Below are positions 17,011 to 25,362 of a stretch of 64,000 nt of DNA, piece after piece. The translations under genes were made by a program, and so were the position numbers. The DNA is from Betaproteobacteria bacterium Ga0077526 (lineage in GTDB: Bacteria; Pseudomonadota; Gammaproteobacteria; Burkholderiales; Ga0077523). Each line of letters opens with the position of its first letter. Position 1 is the stretch's first letter. The notes beneath the pieces were generated by a model, which saw only the letters and a program-made list of their open reading frames with translations, searched no databases and was not told where the DNA came from. Location of the stretch: NCBI GenBank assembly GCA_001464765.1, contig LNDV01000034.1:1030671-1094670 (forward strand), given 5' to 3'.

Positions 17011-18006
17011 ATGAGTAACTGGCTGGCGGACTCCATCATGTTCCAGCGCGGTGTGGCCAAGGGGAAGGTCGGAGCCACCCACGACCTCAACGAGGCCCGT
17101 CAGGGGCGCTACCACTACACGATGGGACCCTACTCGGACCCGGTGATGACCATTAGGCCAGGCGATCGCGTGGTGGTGGAGACGCGCGATGCATTCGAGG
17201 GTGCGATCAAGACGGAGCAGGACCTCCCCACCCAGAAACTCAAGATGCCGTTCCTCAATCCGCAGAACGGCCCGATCATGATCGAAGGCGCCGAGAAGGG
17301 TGACGCCATCGCGGTGTACATCGAGTCCATGGTGCCGCGGGGCCCGAACCCGCGGGGCACGTGCGCCATGATCCCGGAGTTCGGCGCGCTCACCGGCACC
17401 TACTACACCGCGACGCTCAACAATCCCCTGCCGGAGATCGTCCGCAAGATCAACGTCGACGAGCAGTGGGTCTACTGGAGTGACCGCGTCACGCTGCCCT
17501 ACAAGCCGCACATCGGCACGCTGAGCTGTTCCCCCGAGATCGACTCCATCAACTCCCTCACGCCGGACAATCACGGCGGCAACATGGACCTCCCCGACAT
17601 GGGTCCCGGCAGCATCACGTATCTGCCGGTCCGCTCGCCGGGCGCCCGCCTGTTCATCGGCGATGCGCACGCATGCCAGGGCGACGGCGAGGTGTGCGGC
17701 GTGGCGGTCGAGTTCCCGACCGTGACCACCATCCATGTGGAGCTTATCAAGGGGTGGACCATCGAGTGGCCCCGCCTCGAGAACGAAGAAGTCATCATGG
17801 CGATCGGCAGCACCAGACCGCTCGAAGACGCCACGCGCATCGCCTATCGCGAGCTCGTCTACTGGATGACGCGTGACTACGGCTTCGATCAGTGGGACGC
17901 CTACATGATGCTGAGCCAGTGCGGGAAGGTGCGCCTCGGCAATTTCGTCGATCCGAAGTACACGGTCGGTGCCGCGATCAGCAAAAAGTATCTCGCGATG
18001 AAATGA
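17011..18006 (+). CDS. Acetamidase/formamidase (FmdA/AmdA) family protein
   Basis: The 331-residue protein belongs to the FmdA/AmdA family, which hydrolyses formamide or short amides to the acid and ammonia. Family features include HIGTLSCSPE near residue 170, PDNHGGNMDLPDMGPGS near 185-202 and a segment with GDAHACQGDGEVCGVAVE near 216-234. AGGAGA lies just before the ATG at 17011, so an in-frame upstream extension is rejected. Its place before an amidase and an amide/urea-type ABC transporter supports a role in amide nitrogen use. The exact amide is unknown. Confidence 0.88.
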   Translation: MSNWLADSIMFQRGVAKGKVGATHDLNEARQGRYHYTMGPYSDPVMTIRPGDRVVVETRDAFEGAIKTEQDLPTQKLKMPFLNPQNGPIMIEGAEKGDAIAVYIESMVPRGPNPRGTCAMIPEFGALTGTYYTATLNNPLPEIVRKINVDEQWVYWSDRVTLPYKPHIGTLSCSPEIDSINSLTPDNHGGNMDLPDMGPGSITYLPVRSPGARLFIGDAHACQGDGEVCGVAVEFPTVTTIHVELIKGWTIEWPRLENEEVIMAIGSTRPLEDATRIAYRELVYWMTRDYGFDQWDAYMMLSQCGKVRLGNFVDPKYTVGAAISKKYLAMK

Positions 18007-18320
18007 CGCCCCGTGGTGCGTTGCAGGTTGCAGCGACTTGCGGCGCACCATCCTATCGGGCGCACAGCACTCTGGGCGTGCGCATTTCCCCGATCAGCCT
18101 CCACCAAAGGGTCGTACCCGCCCCCGTCATGCGCTGGCGACATCGCATGCACCTCGATGCGATGCATTGCACCACGAAGTTGGTGCGTGCCGACGCGCAG
18201 CTCCTCTTCGCGCGCCCCCGTTTTTTTTCATGAGGTCGGCATGACGAGCATTGCTACGCACAGAGAACGGCACTAAACTTAATTGCATACGGTGCACTTC
18301 CTTGAGGAGGCGGTCTGGCA
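18007..18320. other. 314-base intergenic region before the amidase operon
   Basis: No gene was recognised. It contains a run of eight T at 18221-18228, preceded at some distance by a 5-base stem (18194-18198 / 18210-18214), which may end transcription of the formamidase-family gene. The promoter of the next operon lies at its right end. Confidence 0.4.
18251..18279 (+). promoter_or_regulatory. Sigma-70-like promoter candidate for the amidase operon
   Basis: TTGCTA (18251-18256) and TAAACT (18274-18279) are separated by exactly 17 bases and lie about 40 bases before the amidase ATG. Each hexamer matches consensus at 4 of 6 positions, in a locally AT-rich stretch of otherwise GC-rich DNA. Confidence 0.45.
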
Positions 18321-19721
18321 ATGAGCGACAACGGTTGGCACTACCTGGAACTGCTCGACATCGGTCGGCGCATCCAGTCGAAGGAGATCTCCTCGGTCGA
18401 AGCCGCACAGGCCCAGCTGGACCGCATTGCGAAGCTGGACGGTGCGCTCAAGAGCTACGCCCTGCCGATGCCGGAGGCCGCGCTTGCGGATGCGAGACGG
18501 GCCGATGACGAGATTCGTCAAGGGAAGATTCGCGGTCCGCTGCACGGGGTGCCCATCGCGGTGAAGGACCTCTGCTGGACCAAGGGCGTACCGACTGCCG
18601 CGGGCATGACCATCTACCGCGACTTCAAGCCCGATCGTGACGCCACCGTCGTCGAGAAGCTGCGTGCTGCAGGCGCCGTGAATCTCGGCAAGCTGCAGCT
18701 CACCGAAGGCGCCTACGCCGATCACCACCCGAAGATCACGCCGCCGGTCAATCCGTGGAACAAGGCCCATTGGTCCGGCGCGTCGTCGAGCGGGTCGGGT
18801 GTCGCCACGGCGGCGGGCCTCTGTTACGGCTCGCTCGGTTCCGACACCGGGGGCTCCATCCGCTTTCCGTCTGCTGCCAACGGCTGCACCGGTCTGAAAC
18901 CCACATGGGGTCGCGTCAGCCGTTTCGGCGTGTTCGAGCTCGCTGCCACGCTCGACCACATCGGTCCGATGACTCGCAGCGCGGCGGACGCCGGCGCGAT
19001 GCTCTCGGTCATCGCCGGGGAGGACCCCAACGATCCGACGGCGAGTCTCGAGCCGGTGCCGAACTATCTCGCCGGGATGACGCGCGGTCTGCGCGGCCTG
19101 CGCATCGGTGTCGACACGAAGTGGAACACCAATCGCGTCGAGGACGAAGTGAAGCAGATGCTGGCCACGGTTCTCAAGGTCGTGGCCGACCTCGGCGGAG
19201 ACATCCGTGAGGTCACCTTCCCCGACCCGGAGCAGATCATCTCCGACTGGTTCCCCCTCTGCGGTGTAGAGACAGCGGTTGCCCACGAGAGCACCTATCC
19301 GTCCCGCAAGGACGAGTACGGTCCCGGACTCTCCGGCCTCATCGATCTCGGACGCAGTCAGACCGGTCTCGACTATCAGAAGATCGTCCTGCGGAGGAAC
19401 GATTTCCGCGGCCGTGTGCAGAAGGTGTTCGAAGGCATCGACCTTCTCCTCGTGCCCGCGACCGCGGTGGCTTCCCCCACCATGGCCCAGATGGCCACGC
19501 TGGGCGAGGACGCCGAACTCATTTCCGGCCTGCTGCGCTACACCTGCCCGTTCGACATGACGGGGAGCCCGACGATTACGTTGCCCTCGGGGTTCACGGC
19601 GCAAGGCACGCCGACGGCATTCCAGTTCGTGTCCCGCCACTTCGAGGAGGAACTCCTCGTGCGCGCAGGCTGGGCCTACCAGCAGGCCACCGACTGGCAT
19701 CGCAAACACCCGGCCCTCTAG
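18321..19721 (+). CDS. Amidase, amidase-signature family
   Basis: The 466-residue amidase-signature hydrolase should release ammonia from a carboxamide. The Ser-cisSer-Lys triad is visible: Lys82 (AVKDLCW), cis-Ser157 within GASSSGSG, and nucleophile Ser179 (GSDTGGSIRFP). AGGAGG lies about 11 bases before the ATG. It is followed after 111 bases by a binding protein and an amide/urea-type ABC transporter and is probably their co-transcribed enzyme. The substrate cannot be read from the sequence. Confidence 0.88.
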   Translation: MSDNGWHYLELLDIGRRIQSKEISSVEAAQAQLDRIAKLDGALKSYALPMPEAALADARRADDEIRQGKIRGPLHGVPIAVKDLCWTKGVPTAAGMTIYRDFKPDRDATVVEKLRAAGAVNLGKLQLTEGAYADHHPKITPPVNPWNKAHWSGASSSGSGVATAAGLCYGSLGSDTGGSIRFPSAANGCTGLKPTWGRVSRFGVFELAATLDHIGPMTRSAADAGAMLSVIAGEDPNDPTASLEPVPNYLAGMTRGLRGLRIGVDTKWNTNRVEDEVKQMLATVLKVVADLGGDIREVTFPDPEQIISDWFPLCGVETAVAHESTYPSRKDEYGPGLSGLIDLGRSQTGLDYQKIVLRRNDFRGRVQKVFEGIDLLLVPATAVASPTMAQMATLGEDAELISGLLRYTCPFDMTGSPTITLPSGFTAQGTPTAFQFVSRHFEEELLVRAGWAYQQATDWHRKHPAL

Positions 19722-19779
19722 AGAGGTCCGGGCAGTCCGGTTGGCATCGACAGCAACGACATCCTTTCATCCAGGTTCA

Positions 19780-19797
19780 GGCCGCCTCTCGGCGGCC
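19780..19797 (+). promoter_or_regulatory. Hairpin between amidase and binding-protein genes
   Basis: A perfect 7-base stem (GGCCGCC / GGCGGCC) with a TCTC loop lies 36 bases before the binding-protein start. There is no U-tract, so an mRNA-stabilising or processing structure is more likely than a terminator. Confidence 0.4.
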
Positions 19798-19832
19798 CAC
19801 GATCGCCGTTCAACAAACAGAAGGAGCAGAAC

Positions 19833-21065
19833 ATGAAACTTCGCAGAAGTCTTCTGGCACTGGCAGGTGCCTTGTCGGTCATGGCGGCAGTGCAGAGCCC
19901 CGCCACGGCCGCGGATCCCATCAAGATGGGTCTGCTCGAAGATGTCTCCGGCGACCTTGCCGTTCTCGGCAAGCCGAAACTCAACGGCTCCCAACTGGCT
20001 GTGGAAGAGATCAACAAGGCCGGTGGCGTCATGGGCCGCCCGATCGAACTCATCCATCTCGATCCCCAGGGCGACAACGCGCGCTATCAGGAATTCGCCC
20101 GGCGCCTGCTCAACAAGGACAAGGTCGACGTGCTGATCGGCGGCATCACCTCCGCGTCCCGTGAGGCCGTGCGTCCGATCATCAACCGCACGACGACCCC
20201 GTACTTCTACACGAACCAGTACGAAGGCGGCGTGTGCGATGCGGGCATGGTGAGCATCGGTGCCGTCCCCGAGCAGCAGTTCTCGACGATGATCCCCTAC
20301 ATGGTCGAGAAGTTCGGCAAGAAGGTCTACGTGATCGCGGCCGACTACAACTTCGGTCAGATCTCCGCCGAATGGAACCGCATGATCATCAAGGAGCTGG
20401 GCGGCACGGTGGTGGGTGAGGAGTTCATCCCGCTCGGCGTGTCCCAGTTCGCGCAGACCATCCAGAACATCCAGAAGGCCAAGCCCGACTGGATTCTGAC
20501 GATCAACGTCGGCGCCGCGCAGGACTCGTTCTTCGAACAGGCTGCCGCTGCCAAGCTGAATCTGCCGATGGGTTCCTCCATCAAGATCATGCTGGGCTTC
20601 GAGCACAAGCGTTTCGCACCGCCCGCGCTCAACAACATGCACGCCGTCGCCAACTGGTTCGAGGAGATCGACACGCCCGAAGCCAACGACTTCAAGAAGC
20701 GCTGGCGCGCCAAGTTCCCGAGCGAGACGTACATCAACGACATGGGCTACAACGCCTATACGGCGGTCTACATGTACAAGCACCTCGTCGAGACGGCCAA
20801 GTCCACGAAGCTCGCCGACCTGCGCAAGGTTATCGCGACCGGCAAGGCTTGTATCGAAGCGCCCGAAGGTCAGATCTGCATCGACCCCAAGAGCCAGCAC
20901 ACGTCCCACCGCATGCGTCTGATCTCGGTCGACGCGAAGCACCAGGTAACGGTCCTCAAGGACTATGGCGTGATCCAGCCCTACTGGCTTGCCAAGATCG
21001 GGTGTGACCTGACCAAGAACAACGACAAGAAGCAGTACACCCCGACGGATCTGCCCAAGAAGTAA
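19833..21065 (+). CDS. ABC transporter substrate-binding protein, amide/urea/branched-chain type
   Basis: The 410-residue periplasmic binding protein has a cleavable signal peptide (about 1-27, ATAA) and the Leu/Ile/Val-type two-lobe fold. It is closest in style to the short-chain amide/urea binding proteins (FmdD, UrtA) in its VGGITSASREAVRPII and TPYFYTNQYEGGVCD segments. It should capture the solute imported by the four downstream subunits. GAAGGAG precedes the ATG. Hairpins on both sides may raise its level over the permeases. Confidence 0.87.
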   Translation: MKLRRSLLALAGALSVMAAVQSPATAADPIKMGLLEDVSGDLAVLGKPKLNGSQLAVEEINKAGGVMGRPIELIHLDPQGDNARYQEFARRLLNKDKVDVLIGGITSASREAVRPIINRTTTPYFYTNQYEGGVCDAGMVSIGAVPEQQFSTMIPYMVEKFGKKVYVIAADYNFGQISAEWNRMIIKELGGTVVGEEFIPLGVSQFAQTIQNIQKAKPDWILTINVGAAQDSFFEQAAAAKLNLPMGSSIKIMLGFEHKRFAPPALNNMHAVANWFEEIDTPEANDFKKRWRAKFPSETYINDMGYNAYTAVYMYKHLVETAKSTKLADLRKVIATGKACIEAPEGQICIDPKSQHTSHRMRLISVDAKHQVTVLKDYGVIQPYWLAKIGCDLTKNNDKKQYTPTDLPKK

Positions 21066-21089
21066 TCGCGGTTCGCAGTCCCCGGCGGC

Positions 21090-21110
21090 GCGACACGCGG
21101 AGCGTGTCGC
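21090..21110 (+). terminator. Strong hairpin between binding protein and permease (attenuator-like)
   Basis: A perfect 9-base stem (GCGACACGC / GCGTGTCGC) with a GGA loop, followed by CCGGGTTT, lies 25 bases after the binding-protein stop. It could act as a partial terminator or 3' stabiliser, as is common between binding-protein and permease genes. Confidence 0.55.
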
Positions 21111-21156
21111 CGGGTTTCCAACGATTCTTGCTGGCTGAACGGCAACGGAGCGCATC

Positions 21157-22020
21157 ATCGCCGAGATCTTTTCAGTCCTGTATCAGTTCGCGGACGTCTT
21201 CGCGTTCCTGATCCTTTCCGCTGCGGGCCTCGCCATCGTGTTCGGCATGATGGGCGTGATCAACATGGCGCACGGTGAGTTCATCATGTGCGGCGCGTAC
21301 GTCACGGTCGGGCTCGTGCACGGCGGCTTCCCGCTTCCGCTTGCGCAGTTGTGCGGCACGATTGCCGCCGGACTCATCGGCGTGCTGGTCGAGGTCGCCA
21401 TCGTCCGCAAGTTCTACAAGCGCCCCCTCGATTCGCTGCTTGCCACCTGGGGCCTGAGCCTCGTGGTGACCCAGGGCATGCTGATCCTCGTCGGCTCCTC
21501 GGTGTCCGGCATCGGCACGCCTCCAGGCAGCTTCATGGTGGGCGAGTACACGTTCTCGGTTTACCGGCTCATCCTGTTCGCGGGCGCTCTCGCAGCGCTG
21601 GGCCTGATCTACGTCGTGTTCATGCGCACGCGATTCGGTGTGTACGCCCGGGCCACGATGCAGAACCCGCAGATGGCGCAGGCACTCGGCGTCCGGGTCG
21701 GAAGAGTGTATGCACTGAGCTTCGGTCTCGGTGCGGCCCTCGCGGGATTCTGCGGTGCCCTCTACGCCCCCACGATGACGCTGATCCCCACCATGGGGGC
21801 GACGTTCGTCGTCGAGAGTTTCGTCACGGTGGTGGTCGGCGGGTCCAACGTCCTGCTCGGCACGGCGCCAGCCGGTGTGCTGCTTGCTGCGGTCCGCACT
21901 GCGCTGAATGCCTGGGCTGGTCAGATCATCGGCCAGATCGGCATGCTGATCGCCGTGATCATCATCATCCGGGTTCTCCCCGAGGGGATCTCCGGCTTCC
22001 TCACCCGCAGGCAACGCTGA
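21157..22020 (+). CDS. Amide/urea-type ABC transporter permease (LivH/UrtB family)
   Basis: This inner-membrane permease of about 287 residues has LivH/UrtB motifs (SAAGLAIVFGMMGVINMAHGEF). The first GTG in frame (21238) would cut off the first helix. The frame is open back to 21139 but contains no ATG, GTG or TTG there. A GGAG at 21147-21150 precedes two ATC codons at 21154 and 21157, which would give the expected N-terminus, so an ATC start or a sequencing error is possible. The coordinate given is this inferred start. It pairs with the next permease. Confidence 0.75.
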   Translation: MAEIFSVLYQFADVFAFLILSAAGLAIVFGMMGVINMAHGEFIMCGAYVTVGLVHGGFPLPLAQLCGTIAAGLIGVLVEVAIVRKFYKRPLDSLLATWGLSLVVTQGMLILVGSSVSGIGTPPGSFMVGEYTFSVYRLILFAGALAALGLIYVVFMRTRFGVYARATMQNPQMAQALGVRVGRVYALSFGLGAALAGFCGALYAPTMTLIPTMGATFVVESFVTVVVGGSNVLLGTAPAGVLLAAVRTALNAWAGQIIGQIGMLIAVIIIIRVLPEGISGFLTRRQR

Positions 22021-22039
22021 CAGGATCGGACGCCATTCC

Positions 22040-23083
22040 ATGCTGAGGCTCATCAACGGACCGCAGACGGTCGGCAACGGCTGGCCCTTCTGGATCTGCT
22101 TTCTCGTCGTGCTCGCCGCGGCGCTTGGCTATCCGATGGTGGCCGACTCCTACGACGTCGGCAATTTCGCGTACTTCCTCATCTGGGTGTTCATGGCCCT
22201 GGGCCTGTGCCTGATGTGGGGCTACTGCGGCATGCTGTCGTTCGGGCAGACGTTCTTCTTCGGCATCGCGGGCTATTCCTACGGTGTGCTGGCGATCAAC
22301 TTCGGCGGCGGCGGCATGACCGTTCTGGCGCTGGTGATCGCCATCGCACTCTCCGCACTGAGCGCGGTCATCCTCGGGTACTTCATGATCTGGGGGCGGG
22401 TCGGCGGCGTGTTCTTCGGCATCGTGACGCTGTCGGCCACACTCGTGCTCGCGTTCTTCCTCGGCCAGACCGCCGGCCCCGAGTGGCGCATCGGCGATGC
22501 GCGTCTCAACGGCTTCAACGGCATGAAGGGCATGGACCCGCTCAACATTCCGTGGTTCGAAGGGGAGTCGATCTACTTCGAGGGCTCCAGCCTCTACTAC
22601 CTCGCCATCGGCCTGATCCTCATCGTCTACCTCGCGCTGCGCATGCTCCTCAATTCGCGGTTCGGCAACGTGATCGTCGCCATCCGCGAGGACCCGCAGC
22701 GCGCCGAGCTGCTGGGGTACGACGTCCGCAAGTATCAGCTCGTCACCTTCGTCATCGGTTCCGCGCTGGCGGGCCTCAGCGGCGTGCTCTACACGTCATG
22801 GGGACAGTTCATCACGCCATCGAGCGTGGGTCTTCCGGCGGCGGCGATGCCGATCGTCTGGGTGGCGTTCTCCGGTCGCGGAGACATCACGGCCACGCTG
22901 GTGGGCTCGTTCCTGATCCTCGTCACGTTCCAGGCGATCACCGTTCACAGCCAGCAGGCGGCACTCGTGCTCATGGGCGGCATGCTGCTCGCCACCGTGA
23001 TGATCGCGCCGCAGGGATTCGTCATCGGCGTCGCCCGCCTCATCGGCAGGCTGTTCTCCAAGCGCGGCGCGAGCGGGACCTGA
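22040..23083 (+). CDS. Amide/urea-type ABC transporter permease (LivM/UrtC family)
   Basis: The 347-residue inner-membrane permease has about ten hydrophobic helices and LivM/UrtC motifs (WGYCGMLSFGQTFFFGIAGY near residues 54-75; IREDPQRAELLGYD near 214-227). It starts 19 bases after the partner permease and forms the second half of the channel. The following ATPase starts 2 bases after its stop. The order binding protein, UrtB-like, UrtC-like, UrtD-like, UrtE-like is that of urea and short-amide importers. Confidence 0.88.
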   Translation: MLRLINGPQTVGNGWPFWICFLVVLAAALGYPMVADSYDVGNFAYFLIWVFMALGLCLMWGYCGMLSFGQTFFFGIAGYSYGVLAINFGGGGMTVLALVIAIALSALSAVILGYFMIWGRVGGVFFGIVTLSATLVLAFFLGQTAGPEWRIGDARLNGFNGMKGMDPLNIPWFEGESIYFEGSSLYYLAIGLILIVYLALRMLLNSRFGNVIVAIREDPQRAELLGYDVRKYQLVTFVIGSALAGLSGVLYTSWGQFITPSSVGLPAAAMPIVWVAFSGRGDITATLVGSFLILVTFQAITVHSQQAALVLMGGMLLATVMIAPQGFVIGVARLIGRLFSKRGASGT

Positions 23084-23085
23084 CC

Positions 23086-23808
23086 ATGACCGAGCTGCTC
23101 AAGACTCACGGACTCTCCAAGACCTTCGGCGGTCTGGCTGCCGTCTCGGGTGTGGACCTCGCCGTGGAAGAGGGGGAGATCCACTGTCTCATCGGGCCGA
23201 ACGGCGCGGGCAAGAGCACGCTGTTCAAGCTCATCATGGGCACCTATCCGCCGTCGGCAGGGACGATCACCTTCCGCGGTACCAACGTGACCGAAGAGCG
23301 CCCTTACCAGCGGGTGAAGAAGGGCCTCAGCATCAAGATGCAGACGCCCAGCATCTTCAAGGAGCTGCCGGTACGCCAGAACATCCATATCGCGCTCCAG
23401 CACCACGTGACGAAGCAGCAGCTCCCGACGGAAGAGGACCGCCTGCTCGGCATGCTCGAACTCACGAGTGATGCCACCAAGGCTGCCGGCGCGCTGTCGC
23501 ACGGCCAGCAGCAGTGGCTGGAGATCGGCATGGCGCTGGCGCTCAAGCCCTCGCTGCTGCTCATGGACGAACCGACGGCCGGCATGTCGCCGGAGGAGAC
23601 CTTCCGCACCGGCGAGCTGATCCAGAAACTCAACAGCGGCGGCACGACGATTCTCGTGGTGGAGCATGACATGGCCTTCGTCCGGCAGATCGCCCAGCGC
23701 GTGACGGTGCTGCACTTCGGCAAGGTCTTCGCCCGAGGCTCCATCAGCGAGATCCTCGCGGACCCGCGCGTCGCGGAAATCTACCTGGGGAAGACCCATG
23801 ACCACTGA
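23086..23808 (+). CDS. Amide/urea-type ABC transporter ATPase (LivG/UrtD family)
   Basis: The 240-residue ATPase has Walker A (GPNGAGKST), signature region (LSHGQQQWLEIG), Walker B (LLLMDEPTAGMSP) and H-loop (VVEHDMAFV). The LSHGQQQWLEIGMAL sequence is characteristic of UrtD-type rather than LivG-type subunits, supporting a urea or amide substrate. It starts 2 bases after the LivM-type gene and overlaps the next ATPase by 11 bases. Confidence 0.88.
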   Translation: MTELLKTHGLSKTFGGLAAVSGVDLAVEEGEIHCLIGPNGAGKSTLFKLIMGTYPPSAGTITFRGTNVTEERPYQRVKKGLSIKMQTPSIFKELPVRQNIHIALQHHVTKQQLPTEEDRLLGMLELTSDATKAAGALSHGQQQWLEIGMALALKPSLLLMDEPTAGMSPEETFRTGELIQKLNSGGTTILVVEHDMAFVRQIAQRVTVLHFGKVFARGSISEILADPRVAEIYLGKTHDH

Positions 23809-24508
23809 GCCGGTGCTGTCGGTGACGGGCCTGTGGGCCAACTACGGCGCCACCCCGATCCTCCAGGGCGTGGACATGGGCATCGCCAAGGGCGAGATCG
23901 TGGGTCTGATCGGTCGCAATGGCGTGGGCAAGACCACCACCCTGCGCTGCCTCATCGGCCTGCTCCGCGCCAACCGCGGTGGCATTCGCATCCTCGGCAA
24001 GGATATGACCGGGCAGCCGAGCGATGCGTTTGCGCGGCTCGGCGTCGGCTACATCCCGCAGGGGCGCGACGTGTTCCCGCGCATGACCGTGGCGGAGAAC
24101 CTCGCCGTGGGCGAACTCATCGGCGGGCCCGGTGGCCGCAAGCTCGAGGATCTCGTCTACCAGTACTTCCCCCGCCTCGCGGAACGACGCACCCAGCTCG
24201 CCGGCACCATGTCTGGCGGCGAACAGCAGCAGCTCGCCATCGGGCGTGCACTCATCGGCAACCCGGCGCTCATGCTGCTGGACGAACCGTCCGAGGGTAT
24301 CCAGCCTTCCATCGTCCAGATGATCTGCGACGCCCTCAAGTCCATCCGCAAGGAACTCGGCACCACCATCCTGTTCGTGGAGCAGAACCTCGATACGATT
24401 CTCGCCATCAGCGAACGCTGCTACGTGATGGAGAAAGGGCGCATCATGGCCGAGATCCCACCGGGCCAGGTGACCTCCGAGACGGTCCGCGGGCACCTGT
24501 CGATCTGA
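23798..24508 (+). CDS. Amide/urea-type ABC transporter ATPase (LivF/UrtE family)
   Basis: The 236-residue ATPase has Walker A (GRNGVGKTT), signature (MSGGEQQQLAIGRAL), Walker B (LMLLDEPSEGIQPS) and H-loop (FVEQNLDTI). The DEPSEGIQPSIV segment is of the UrtE type. It overlaps the preceding ATPase gene by 11 bases, so the pair is translationally coupled. It completes the transporter. Confidence 0.88.
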   Translation: MTTEPVLSVTGLWANYGATPILQGVDMGIAKGEIVGLIGRNGVGKTTTLRCLIGLLRANRGGIRILGKDMTGQPSDAFARLGVGYIPQGRDVFPRMTVAENLAVGELIGGPGGRKLEDLVYQYFPRLAERRTQLAGTMSGGEQQQLAIGRALIGNPALMLLDEPSEGIQPSIVQMICDALKSIRKELGTTILFVEQNLDTILAISERCYVMEKGRIMAEIPPGQVTSETVRGHLSI

Positions 24509-24519
24509 GTCCTACGCGC

Positions 24520-24906
24520 GTGGACACCGATCGCCCGCGCCCCGTCCGTCTCGTCGATTCGATCACGCAGCTCGGCCCGGAGGATGCCGGCTGCATCGCC
24601 ATCAGCGGGTCCCACGGCGGGGTGAGTTCCGGTCGCTTCGCGATCGCGGCCCGGCCGCTGCTCAGCGTGTTCAACGATGCAGGCATCGGCCTCGACCGTG
24701 CGGGGATCGCCGCGCTCGAGCTGCTGCAGTCGGAGGGTCTCGCAGCCTGCACGGTGTCGCATGATTCCGCCCGGATCGGCTACGCGACCAGTACGTTTGA
24801 GGAGGGGATCGTGAATCATGTAAACGCGCTCGCGGCGGCCCTCGGCATCACGCCGGGCGTCGCGCTGCGCGAGCAGTCCCTGGTGCGGCAAAGCCTGTCA
24901 CCGTAA
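24520..24906 (+). CDS. Unrecognised conserved-looking protein in the amide operon
   Basis: I do not recognise this 128-residue protein. It starts with a GTG 11 bases after the transporter ATPase. It is compact and has sharp motifs that look like an active or ligand site: SGSHGGVSSG (about residues 28-37), FNDAGIGLDRAG, CTVSHDSARIG and a final VNHVNALAAALG helix. No signal peptide or membrane helix is visible. Its place suggests a cytoplasmic enzyme or regulator of the imported amide. Confidence 0.6.
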   Translation: MDTDRPRPVRLVDSITQLGPEDAGCIAISGSHGGVSSGRFAIAARPLLSVFNDAGIGLDRAGIAALELLQSEGLAACTVSHDSARIGYATSTFEEGIVNHVNALAAALGITPGVALREQSLVRQSLSP

Positions 24907-24950
24907 CGCCGGAAGCGCAGAGTCCGGCCACAACGAAGGAGGACAAGACA

Positions 24951-25316
24951 ATGCATCCGAAGGCCCGTTACCTGTTCATCGCCAGCATGGACGTCGACCC
25001 CGCGAAGGAAGCGCTGTTCAACGAGGTGTACGACACGGAACACATACCCAATCTGCTCAAGGTGCCGGGTGTGCTCTCGGCTGTGCGCTGCACGAACGAA
25101 CCGCTGGAGCTGGCGATTGCCGGCACGATCCGGAAGATCATGGTCGAAGGCGAGCCCCGCTACAGCGCCATGTACGAACTCGAGAGTGCGGAAGTGCTGG
25201 TGAGCGACGCGTGGGCGAAGGCGGTGGACGCCGGCCGCTGGCCGACGGAAGTGCGCCCGCATGTGCGCAATCACCGGCACGTCTTGCGGAAGCTCATGAA
25301 TCCGGGGGCGGCGTGA
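24951..25316 (+). CDS. Small dimeric alpha/beta-barrel-like protein
   Basis: The 121-residue protein begins RYLFIASMDVDPAKEALFNEVYDTEHIPNLLKVPGV, the typical start of ferredoxin-like dimeric alpha/beta-barrel (EthD-like) proteins. GAAGGAGG precedes the ATG. No catalytic motif can be named. It sits between the unknown 128-residue protein and the hydratase in the amide operon, so it may act on the same pathway. Confidence 0.65.
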   Translation: MHPKARYLFIASMDVDPAKEALFNEVYDTEHIPNLLKVPGVLSAVRCTNEPLELAIAGTIRKIMVEGEPRYSAMYELESAEVLVSDAWAKAVDAGRWPTEVRPHVRNHRHVLRKLMNPGAA

Positions 25317-25362
25317 TGATCCTCCCTCCGCTGACCGGAGCCGGCCGTGCCGGAGCGATCCG

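Noticed and set aside
18194..18228. Rho-independent terminator with eight T after the formamidase-family gene
   Set aside because: The T run is clear but the stem is only 5 bases and separated from it by six bases, so it was not listed as a terminator.
19767..21158. 463-codon minus-strand frame over the binding-protein gene
   Set aside because: It is the mirror of a certain periplasmic binding protein and has no plausible start region.
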